Assembly (NCBI GenBank): GCA_964554015.1
Contig: CAZKMO010000112.1
Span: 1-11,707 of the forward strand
Reading direction: 5' to 3'
Length of the DNA: 11,707 bases
From: CAYUAG01 sp964554015
GTDB lineage: Bacteria > Zhuqueibacterota > QNDG01 > CAYUAG01
Shown: piece by piece, positions 1-7,000 of the stretch
Numbering within the stretch: position 1 is the first letter of the stretch
Layout of the letters: each line of letters starts with the position of its first letter
Translations under genes and position numbers: made by a program
The notes under the pieces: model-generated
Told to the model about the DNA's origin: nothing
Databases searched by the model: none
Seen by the model: only the letters and a program-made list of their open reading frames with translations

Positions 1-1362
1 TGAATAAAAACTGCCCTTCCAATTCATTGGAGAACCGTCACCAAAATCGACTAATAAATCAAGGTGATCACCATTAGGATCAATTAAAAAAATATTAAAA
101 CTTGTATTTGAACGTGTAGTGCTTAAAATAGTGTCATTAGAAAAAATTGGTTTGTTCGGCGGGAGATTTCCAGTCCCATCAAGAGAATAAAGTGCATAAT
201 TAAAGTAATAAATGATCTCATCATAGTCAGAAGGTAAATCAATGTAACTATCAAATGTTGCACTAGAGTTTTCTTTGAACCTATATTCTTTATAGTCTCT
301 ATCTTCACCAATTGATTCATTCCAAGTATCTATAGTAGTACTGTATTGATTCTTTAAATAAATAACTTCACCAGTATCATTTATTTGAAAACCTAATTGA
401 GAATGGTAAAAAGTTTTTGATAAACCTGAATATATTATCGTCCCTTGTGGTATTGTATAGGCAGTTGGATCATTTAGATCTCCTATTGTCCAGCCAGAAA
501 TATTAATATCTTGGTTCGAATAATTATGTAGTGTTACACATTCACTTGATGTTGGTGTTGTCGTTACGGATTGAATTATTAAGGAATTAAAATATAAGTT
601 ATCAACATCAATATAGGTGTAATCAAAATTAACCATCTGGTTATTATTAATTACACAAGCATAAATACTAGAGAATTTCATTGAATAGTTTGTGTTATTT
701 AAGACAAAACCATACCATTTATTAAGGAATGCAGATTTTTGTATGGTATTTGATTCAAACTGTAGTATCTTATCCCAGAGAATATCATCATTACCATTTT
801 TTATATCATAATCAAATGTATATGAAATGCTATCAAATTCAGCTTTATCAAAAAACGTGTTTATAAATGATGTTTTATACGGAGATATGCCAGTATAACC
901 ATAGGATTCAAAGTCAATATAAGTAAAATCAGAATTTACAAGGTTGCCATTATTAAATATATTGTAATAAAGTTTTACCCACTCTAAATATTTTCGCTGT
1001 TTATTCTTAATGCGTGCATAAACTTCATAAGAATTAATACTTGTTTCATAGACACGAAAGTCTAAAAGATCGAGATTACTATCTATGTTAATATTTTTAT
1101 CAATGTAAATTGGATTATCGAGATCATCTATGATTATTTGTGTTTTAAGTTTTTTCTTTATGATGTGTATTTGGTTTTTAGTATTGATAATCTCTTTTGT
1201 ATTTAAATTTGGTTTTGAAAGAACCTTTAAATTTATATGAATAGAATCCAGAGTTTTATTTAATTCCTTTAATTCAACTATTAAATCATTGTTTGATTGT
1301 GGGTGTGAAACAGATATAAAAAAGAAAATTAAAAGCACTGTAAATGATAACTTATAATGCAT
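1..1362 (-). CDS. Secreted multidomain protein: coiled coil, two FxLYD-like repeats, lamin-tail domain, PKD-like domain (C-terminus cut by window edge)
   Basis: The minus-strand frame is open for 454 codons from ATG 1362 to the window edge without a stop, so the gene is real and 3'-truncated. A GGAGG site (complement 1369-1373) sits 6 nt before the ATG. Residues 1-23 are a Sec signal peptide (hydrophobic LLIFFFISVS core). Residues 25-78 are Leu/Ile/Lys/Asn-rich and probably a short coiled coil. Residues about 100-186 and 213-262 look like two FxLYD-type beta domains: each has a YxxxxxN..., a hydrophobic strand ending in N-N-x-x-x-V-N and then a 'F-x-Y-x-Y-I-D' turn. Residues about 259-348 match a lamin-tail domain (ECVTLHN, then ISGWTIGD, then IPQGTII and INDTGEVIYL). 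From about 400 a PKD/Fn3-like domain begins (PPNKP, IDPNGD, DFGDGS). The role is unknown; LTD and PKD domains usually serve binding or adhesion outside the cell. GC is roughly 25%, far below ino1. A C-terminal sorting domain or enzyme may lie beyond the edge. The domain calls are from pattern recognition only. Confidence 0.85.
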   Translation of the reverse strand, partial: MHYKLSFTVLLIFFFISVSHPQSNNDLIVELKELNKTLDSIHINLKVLSKPNLNTKEIINTKNQIHIIKKKLKTQIIIDDLDNPIYIDKNINIDSNLDLLDFRVYETSINSYEVYARIKNKQRKYLEWVKLYYNIFNNGNLVNSDFTYIDFESYGYTGISPYKTSFINTFFDKAEFDSISYTFDYDIKNGNDDILWDKILQFESNTIQKSAFLNKWYGFVLNNTNYSMKFSSIYACVINNNQMVNFDYTYIDVDNLYFNSLIIQSVTTTPTSSECVTLHNYSNQDINISGWTIGDLNDPTAYTIPQGTIIYSGLSKTFYHSQLGFQINDTGEVIYLKNQYSTTIDTWNESIGEDRDYKEYRFKENSSATFDSYIDLPSDYDEIIYYFNYALYSLDGTGNLPPNKPIFSNDTILSTTRSNTSFNIFLIDPNGDHLDLLVDFGDGSPMNWKGSFYS

Positions 1363-1449
1363 ATACTGCCTCCATGTAGATGCATGATTATTTATCCATT
1401 ACACCATAACAATCCTTTAAAAATGTTTGCATAAAGAATGAATTGGTTT

Positions 1450-1478
1450 TTTATATAAATAAAAATTTTTTAAATCAA
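1450..1478 (-). promoter_or_regulatory. Candidate sigma-70 promoter for the LTD/PKD protein gene
   Basis: On the minus strand TTGATT (complement 1473-1478) is followed after 17 nt by TATAAA (complement 1450-1455), which would place the transcript start near 1443 and give a leader of about 80 nt to the ATG at 1362. The 157-nt gap between ino1 and this gene is so AT-rich that such matches can occur by chance. I see no convincing terminator after ino1 in this gap. Confidence 0.35.
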
Positions 1479-1519
1479 ATCATCTTTTTTAAAAAAAATA
1501 ACGCCCAAACATCCTCACA

Positions 1520-2614
1520 CTACTCACCCTTAATAAACGCCTCGGTCATCCTGTAGGCTACATCATCGGTATACTGTTCCGGGGGGTGTTTGCAGAAATA
1601 GGAAGAGGGTGCGGTGAGTGCTCCGCCCTGCTTGCGCTCCAGGGCAAGTTTGGCGCAGCGGATAGCATCAATGGCTATCCCGGCCGAATTGGGTGAGTCT
1701 TCCACCGAGAGCCGGAGTTCCAGATTCATGGGTATATCCCCGAACAATTTCCCTTCCATGCGTAAAAAGCAGACCTTATTGTCCTTCTGCCAGGCGACAT
1801 AATCACTGGGACCGACATGGATGTTCTCCTTATCCAGCCGCCGGGCCGCAACTGATTGGATGGCTTCGGTTTTGGATTCTTTTTTAGAAATTAACCGGCT
1901 GCGGTTGAGCATATTGAGAAAGTCCGTATTACCTCCAGTATTCAGCTGATAGGTCCGTTCCAGGGCAACTCCCCGTTTATGAAAGAGATCAGTAAGGGTT
2001 CTGTGTACAATGGTAGCACCCATTTGGGCCTTGATATCATCACCGATGAGAGGAAGATTTTTTTCCTTAAATCTCTGAGCCCATTCCGGGTTACTGGCAA
2101 TGAACACCGGCATATTATTCACAAATCCAATCTCTGATTCCAAAGCACAGTCTGCATAGAATCGGACTGCTTTTTCAGATCCCACCGGAAGGTAATTCAG
2201 CATGATTTCAGCCTCAGCATCCTGCAGGATATTTACGATGTCTGACTTGCTGGGTTCGGGTTCGGCTGCAGGGACGAAAGTATATTTATCCTCATAATCT
2301 TTCATGTGTTCGGCTATTCCGTCCAGAATTTTACCCATGTGTACAGTAACTCCGGCTTTGGGTATATCCGGACAGAATACAGAAGTACAATTAGGATTAG
2401 AAAAGATGGCTTCATGGATATCACGGCCAACCTTACGCTGGTCAATATCAAAGGCGGCCACAATTTCTATATCTCCCGGAATATAATCACCGATTTTCCA
2501 ATGCATCAGACCAATAGCATCATTTTCAGATTTATTTTGATAGTAATGGATTCCCTGAACGAGAGCACTGGTACAATTTCCCACTCCAACCACTGCTACT
2601 TTAATTTTGCTCAT
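1520..2614 (-). CDS. ino1: myo-Inositol-1-phosphate synthase
   Basis: This 364-residue protein is a prokaryotic-type inositol-3-phosphate synthase (EC 5.5.1.4), which converts glucose-6-phosphate to inositol phosphate with bound NAD in the cytosol. The N-terminus has the nucleotide-binding motif G10-x-G12-N13-C14 with the following LVQG. Conserved family blocks follow: NYLPVGSEKA (140-149), FVNNMPVFIASNP (164-176), GATIVHRTL (199-207) and NTGGNTDFLNM (225-235). The catalytic-type lysines of the family appear in place: K244 and K248 in S-K-x-x-S-K, K280 in DNK, and K342 near the C-terminus; EDSPNSAG (305-312) is the usual C-terminal signature. The length matches actinobacterial and archaeal forms (about 360-390). 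The start at 2614 is followed directly by the motif; a GAGG at complement 2627-2630 is a rather distant (12 nt) ribosome site. GC is near 48%, clearly above both neighbours. No inositol phosphatase or phosphatidylinositol-phosphate synthase gene is in the window, so the end product (inositol lipid, di-inositol phosphate or another) is unknown. Confidence 0.96.
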   Translation of the reverse strand: MSKIKVAVVGVGNCTSALVQGIHYYQNKSENDAIGLMHWKIGDYIPGDIEIVAAFDIDQRKVGRDIHEAIFSNPNCTSVFCPDIPKAGVTVHMGKILDGIAEHMKDYEDKYTFVPAAEPEPSKSDIVNILQDAEAEIMLNYLPVGSEKAVRFYADCALESEIGFVNNMPVFIASNPEWAQRFKEKNLPLIGDDIKAQMGATIVHRTLTDLFHKRGVALERTYQLNTGGNTDFLNMLNRSRLISKKESKTEAIQSVAARRLDKENIHVGPSDYVAWQKDNKVCFLRMEGKLFGDIPMNLELRLSVEDSPNSAGIAIDAIRCAKLALERKQGGALTAPSSYFCKHPPEQYTDDVAYRMTEAFIKGE

Positions 2615-2642
2615 AATTGTTTATTACCTCTATTCATCGGTC

Positions 2643-2686
2643 TAGAACAATTTTTAAAATTACTTCCTAAGGTAAAAAATGTTCTA
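2643..2686 (-). promoter_or_regulatory. Inverted repeat in the ino1 leader (possible operator or leader hairpin)
   Basis: The arms at 2643-2656 (TAGAACAATTTTTA) and 2673-2686 are inverted repeats matching at 13 of 14 positions, separated by 16 nt. Their centres are 30 bp apart, close to three helical turns. The element lies 29-72 nt upstream of the ino1 ATG, and just downstream of the candidate promoter, so it could be bound by a dimeric regulator or fold in the mRNA leader. No T-run follows in either direction that would make it a clear terminator. Confidence 0.5.
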
Positions 2687-2711
2687 AAATGTAAATTAAG
2701 TTATCGCCTTA

Positions 2712-2740
2712 ATAGTAATGATTTTTTTTAACTTTTTCAA
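2712..2740 (-). promoter_or_regulatory. Candidate sigma-70 promoter for ino1
   Basis: On the minus strand TTGAAA (complement 2735-2740) is separated by exactly 17 nt from TACTAT (complement 2712-2717). Transcription would start near 2705 and give a leader of about 90 nt that contains the inverted repeat at 2643-2686. It matches consensus at 5 of 6 and 4 of 6 positions; it is predicted from sequence only. Confidence 0.4.
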
Positions 2741-2762
2741 GGATTTTAAACATATCCCATCA

Positions 2763-3115
2763 TAAAATAAAAAGATAAAAGATAAAGGATAAAACAAAGA
2801 CAAAAGAAAAAAGATAAAAGATAAAAAGAGGAAAAGGGAGAAAAGGAGAATGGAAAAGGGAGTATTAGTACAGGTTAAGGTTGAGGTTAAGACTAAGGTT
2901 GAAATGAAGAGGTGAAAGGAAATGGAAGAATGGAAGATTGGAATAATGGAAGGATGGGATGGAAATTTTTCACTTTTCCATCATTCCACTATTCCAGATG
3001 TATTGAGGTTCTTTCACAGTCTTAACCTGAATCTTTTCCAATTTTTAATTCATCATTCAAAATTCTCAATTCCCTTTATCCTTTCCTCTTCACTGAGGGT
3101 ATGCTTTTATCTGTT
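2763..3115. repeat. Large degenerate nested inverted repeat, purine arm then pyrimidine arm
   Basis: The left part (2763-2965) is almost all purine plus T, with tandem GATAAAA-type units (about 2772-2828), then AGGTTAAG units, then TGGAAGAATGG-type units. The right part (2974-3115) presents the reverse complements of the same motifs in reverse order. The best paired segments are 2940-2965 with 2974-2995 (GGAATA-TGGAA-GATGG type), 2884-2894 with 3018-3028 (AGGTTAAGACT, exact 11 bp), and the AGAGGAAA stretch at about 2827-2841 with TTTCCTCT at about 3081-3090. The order is therefore nested like an imperfect giant hairpin. It could be a decayed miniature element or a simple-sequence spacer that expanded; nothing shows mobility. 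Confidence 0.65.
2940..2995. repeat. Core hairpin of the intergenic dyad
   Basis: The innermost arms of the large dyad, 2940-2965 and 2974-2995, can pair around a short AT-rich loop, with a few mismatches and a 4-5 nt bulge in the left arm. No T-run follows, so it is not a standard intrinsic terminator for either flanking gene, and both flanking genes point away from it. Confidence 0.55.
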
Positions 3116-3124
3116 AAATTAACC

Positions 3125-3153
3125 TTGACTTTACGGTAAAATGATAGTAATTT
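3125..3153 (+). promoter_or_regulatory. Candidate sigma-70 promoter for uppS
   Basis: TTGACT (3125-3130) is followed after 17 nt by TAATTT (3148-3153). The -35 match is good (5 of 6) and the -10 match weak (first, second and last positions). Transcription would start near 3160, about 40 nt before the uppS ATG. Confidence 0.4.
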
Positions 3154-3198
3154 AATAAGTTTGATTGAGAGCAATATTCTTCTCTTTCGAAAATTAAG

Positions 3199-3963
3199 AT
3201 GAAGCATAATATGGAAAAATTACATAAAAAATTAATTGATAGTGATAAATTACCCCGCCATATAGCCATAATAATGGATGGAAATGGTAGATGGGCCAAG
3301 AAAAGGGGACTGCCCAGAGTTGCCGGACATCGGGAGGGGATAAATTCAGTCCGTGAAATTGTCAAGGTATGTGGTGAACTGGGAATAGAATATCTTACCC
3401 TTTATACTTTCTCAACTGAGAACTGGCGGCGGCCCCTGAAGGAAATATCGGCTTTAATGCAGTTATTAATCACTACTTTAAGAAAAGAAATCAAGGAATT
3501 GAATAAAAATAATGTAAAATTAATGACAATCGGAAATATGGAGAAACTGCCATCTGATACCAGGGATGAATTTAGAGAAGGAATGGAAAAAACCAGGCAC
3601 AATTCTGGATTAAAATTAATTCTTGCTTTAAATTATGGAGGCCGGGAAGAAATAATTGAAGCAGTGAAAAAAATCGGGAAATTAATAGAACAAAAGAAAT
3701 TAAATTCCGGAGATATTTCCAAAGCCGTTATTGATAAATATCTTTATACATCCGATATTCCTGATCCTGACTTTTTAATTCGGACAAGTGGAGAATTACG
3801 CATTTCAAATTTTCTTTTATGGCAACTCGCTTATACTGAAATATATGTTACCAAAGTATTGTGGCCTGCTTTTCGCCGTAAACATTTATATAAAGCATTG
3901 GAGGATTTTATCAAACGAGAAAGGCGATTTGGTAAAGTGAGTGAGCAGATTGTTCGATCATAA
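3199..3963 (+). CDS. uppS: Isoprenyl transferase (undecaprenyl diphosphate synthase)
   Basis: This 254-residue cis-prenyltransferase condenses isopentenyl diphosphate units onto farnesyl diphosphate to make the polyprenyl carrier used for peptidoglycan and LPS sugars. The family signature is complete: HIAIIMDGNGRWA (21-33) with catalytic D27, GHREG with H44, FSTENW (71-76), NYGGRE (145-150), IPDPDFLIRTSGELRISNF (187-205) with R195 and R201, and E214 in AYTEIY. All are shifted by one from E. coli UppS (D26, H43, N74, R194, R200, E213), which supports the ATG at 3199. One small oddity is LWPAF (221-225), where D is usual before F. No clear ribosome site precedes 3199 or the alternative in-frame ATG at 3211, unlike every other gene here. 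It opens the plus-strand envelope cluster, and a weak terminator lies between it and tamB. Confidence 0.97.
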   Translation: MKHNMEKLHKKLIDSDKLPRHIAIIMDGNGRWAKKRGLPRVAGHREGINSVREIVKVCGELGIEYLTLYTFSTENWRRPLKEISALMQLLITTLRKEIKELNKNNVKLMTIGNMEKLPSDTRDEFREGMEKTRHNSGLKLILALNYGGREEIIEAVKKIGKLIEQKKLNSGDISKAVIDKYLYTSDIPDPDFLIRTSGELRISNFLLWQLAYTEIYVTKVLWPAFRRKHLYKALEDFIKRERRFGKVSEQIVRS

Positions 3964-3967
3964 AGGA

Positions 3968-4001
3968 ACTCTTACCTTAGATATACGTCTAACTATAGAG
4001 T
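3968..4001. repeat. Symmetric two-tier dyad after uppS
   Basis: ACTCT (3968-3972) pairs with AGAGT (3997-4001), and TTAGA (3977-3981) with TCTAA (3988-3992), with equal 4-nt gaps on both sides and a 6-nt centre. It lies just after the uppS stop and before the terminator candidate. It could be an operator for tamB or part of the uppS 3' end. Short arms make chance a real alternative. Confidence 0.3.
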
Positions 4002-4009
4002 ATTTGTAT

Positions 4010-4031
4010 GAGGGAATTGCCCCTCGTTTTT
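4010..4031 (+). terminator. Weak intrinsic terminator between uppS and tamB
   Basis: GAGGG (4010-4014) and CCCTC (4021-4025) form a 5-bp GC-rich stem around a 6-nt loop, followed by GTTTTTATTT. The short stem suggests partial termination, which would lower but not abolish read-through into tamB, whose ATG is 17 nt further on. Confidence 0.5.
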
Positions 4032-4047
4032 ATTTCTAGAGGTTGTA

Positions 4048-7000
4048 ATGAAGCGCAGACCCTGGGTTTTGGTTATAGCTCTTATTATTGGTATAATAAT
4101 TTTTGGCGGATATTTTACCTGGAAAATAACCAAAGCTGATCAAAAAATAAAAGTAGTACTTTTAAATAAGATGCGTCCTTTTCTTGCGGATGAGTCGGAT
4201 ATCGAGAAGGTGTCGATCAGTTTGAATAGTATTTCTTTACGGGGAGTGAAACTAGCCCCTAAAGACCAGGATTTCTATGTGAATATTGAAGAAGTCCGTT
4301 TGGGATATAACCTTTTTAATATTTTAAAATATAGATTTGCCCTGCATAAACTCACCCATCAAATAGTTCTTGTGCATCCAATTTTTACAATTAAAAAATT
4401 TAAATTGGCAAGTGAAGATTTTTCTGATAATGGGAAGTATCTTAATTACAAGGAGGTGGTTAAAGAATTAAGCAGAGTAAAAAGGGTGGGAGTTTCTGAT
4501 GCTGAGTTTTTTTTACAGGATTCTCTGGGTAATAGAAAAAGATTTGCCAGATCATTGAATGGATGGCTGTATTCAAAATCTGCTGATTCTACCCTAATTA
4601 CCCTTTCCGGCAACCTTTTTGGAGTAAAAGGGAGGAATAATTTAAAACTGGATAGTCAAGTTAATCTTTTATCCGGGGAATATAAATATGTACATATTTA
4701 TATTCAAGAATCTGATCTTACCTCTTCCGATGTCCCCTTTTTTTTGCCGGAGTATTTACGAGTTAATGCTGGTGAAGTTAAAGGCGAGTTTAATGTAACT
4801 GCAGAAGGGGAAAAATCTGGATTCTTTACCTTGAACAAGGGGAGTTTTTCTTTTAAAAATTTTGGTATTTTTTTTAATGATGTCAATATAAAAACTGTTT
4901 TAAATGACAGCAGTATTGTAATCAATGGTTCGGTGGGAGACTTTTGTAATACTGCTCTGGATATATCCGGGATAGCGGAAAATCTAGTCGATTTTAATGT
5001 TGACTTGCAAGCCAAATGTTCAGGTATTGATTTTAAAGCTTTTAGTAAAAGCATGTTTCCGGAAAAAGATATTCCTGTGCAGGGTAGAGGTGATTTCTTT
5101 CTGCAGGTAAAAGGTCCTATTAACAATCCGGAGATTAGAGGGAATTTGCTTTCTTCGAATTTTAAAACAGTGGGTATTGATTTTTCCGATTTTAATATGA
5201 ATATGAGTATTAAGAATAAGAAGTTAAGATTTACAGGTATTTCTAAGGATAATGACCAGCTGGATTTGATTAGTAAGGGGACAATTGATATCTCGGATTC
5301 AATTATGATATCCGATCTGAATGCAAAAATACAAGGAAATTTTTTACATTTATTTCCTGATGAAATAAAGAAGAGATTAAATTCTTCCCGGGGTGAGTTT
5401 GATTTCTGGTTACGAGGAGGATTAAAGGATATCAGGGGAGAAGGTAACAGCAGAATTACATTTATAAACAAAAATTTAGACAGAGATGAGTACATATTAA
5501 ATTTTAATTATAAGGATGAGAAACTGGATTTCAAGGCAGCCACTTCGCATAGTAATTTTAAGGCTTCTGGAGAGATTCAATCGCCATTCAGAAATAATAT
5601 TACCTGGAGATTAAAGGTAAACAGAACCGAATATCCAATTTATTTTCTCCTCAGCGATACTTATCGGAGTGCTGTAGATTCTTTACTGATAACCACTGAT
5701 ATAAGCGGAGATAATGTATCCTGGGCAGGGGAAGTAAGGGGCAGGAAATTATTGGAAAAGGATACTTTGGAAACTTTTGTACTTTTTCCTTCTTATCAAA
5801 AACGGCGGAGTAAAAAGGAAGTTACTTGTGAAGGATATTTCAGAAATGAAGAATATAATAAGTTGGATCTAGAATTGAAAGCCGATTTTTCTAGTGATCA
5901 GATGAGAATAAACAGTTTTCATTTTGCAGATGATCTTTTTATTTCTGGTAAATATTCTTTTACTGGTGATAAAGATGTTGCCGGCTTAATAAGATTACAG
6001 AATTTTAATCTGGATATATTACATTCATTATTGCCAGGGACCATTCCTTTTAAGGGACAACTTAATGGGGGATTAGAGATAAAAGGCAGAAGGGACAGCC
6101 TAGAGGTTTATTCTGCCCTTTCCCTTAATAAAGGAGTTTTTCACGATATTGGCAATATCAATGGCGATCTGGAAATTCAGATAAAAGATGAAAAGGTTAA
6201 GCTATGTACAATTTCTCTGAAAAAAGATGAAAGGGATTGGTTCAGGGGCTCGATTGAAAGTACTGGGCAGGACTCCTTGAAAGGAAAATTATACAGTCAG
6301 TGGGAGAAAGGAGGGGAGTTATTTCAGGCTTTAGCTGGATTTGATTTTTTAAAGGGTAGTGGTGAAGCAGAATGTATTATTGGAGGTACAAATGAATCTC
6401 CCCATGTTAATGTAGAAGCCACCTTTAAAGCAGGTTCAATAAATAATGTATCATTTAACGATTTATATTTTGAAGTTGTTGATACCTTATGGGAAAAATA
6501 TGATATTAGCAAAGGCAATTTAAGAATTCTCAAAGGCAGATGCAGTAAAGATGACACCTTAAAAGGATTATTCTGGGGATTTATCCCTCATGGCGATGGA
6601 AGAGATGCAGACGTTTCATTATTATTAGAAGGGAATATATTAAGTGTGCTTCCTGAATTGAATAATAATTTTAAGAATACAAAAAGCAAGGGAGAATTAT
6701 TTTTACGAGTGGGAGGAAATGAAGGTGAATGGTTTATTGGCAGCGGGAGGTTGGAGATAAACGAGGGTAAATTAAGTTATTTATATCCTTTTGATGACAT
6801 GTCTAATCTTCAAATTAAGGCCGAGGTTAAAAAGGGGGAGTCATTTGTTGCCCTTAATGAATGTAAGGGAAAAATGAATAAGGGAAACTTTGAAATTCGG
6901 AATCAACCGGTCTCCAGTGAGGAATTCATAGTTCCATTTATTTTAAATAATTACAGATTGAGTTTAGGAAAATTATTAATTAAAACAAATTCTAAGGGGA

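Larger units (their letters stand above)
2615..3198. other. Divergent intergenic region between ino1 and uppS
   Basis: This 584-nt gap holds no credible protein gene. From left to right it contains the ino1 leader with its inverted repeat, the ino1 promoter candidate, a purine-rich then pyrimidine-rich low-complexity dyad (2763-3115), and the uppS promoter candidate. Short open frames across the dyad have the repetitive composition expected from translating the repeat and have no matching ribosome sites. Confidence 0.8.

Noticed and set aside
1485..1500. T6A8 tract after ino1 as a terminator
   Set aside because: It is a pure AT palindrome without a GC-rich stem; it may end transcription weakly but does not meet the usual form.
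2306..2731. Plus-strand open frame of 141 codons
   Set aside because: It is antisense to ino1, whose family motifs are complete, and runs across the ino1 leader.
2922..3122. Short plus-strand open frame of 66 codons in the intergenic dyad
   Set aside because: Its residues simply translate the repeat units, there is no ribosome site, and it spans the switch from purine to pyrimidine arm.
2615..3198. CRISPR array or phage attachment site in the intergenic repeats
   Set aside because: The repeat units are short, degenerate and irregularly spaced, with no unique spacers, no cas genes, and no integrase or tRNA nearby.
4704..5495. Minus-strand open frame of 263 codons
   Set aside because: It lies wholly antisense to tamB, has no recognisable domain and has the low-complexity Ser/Phe/Leu/Ile/Pro composition of a shadow frame.
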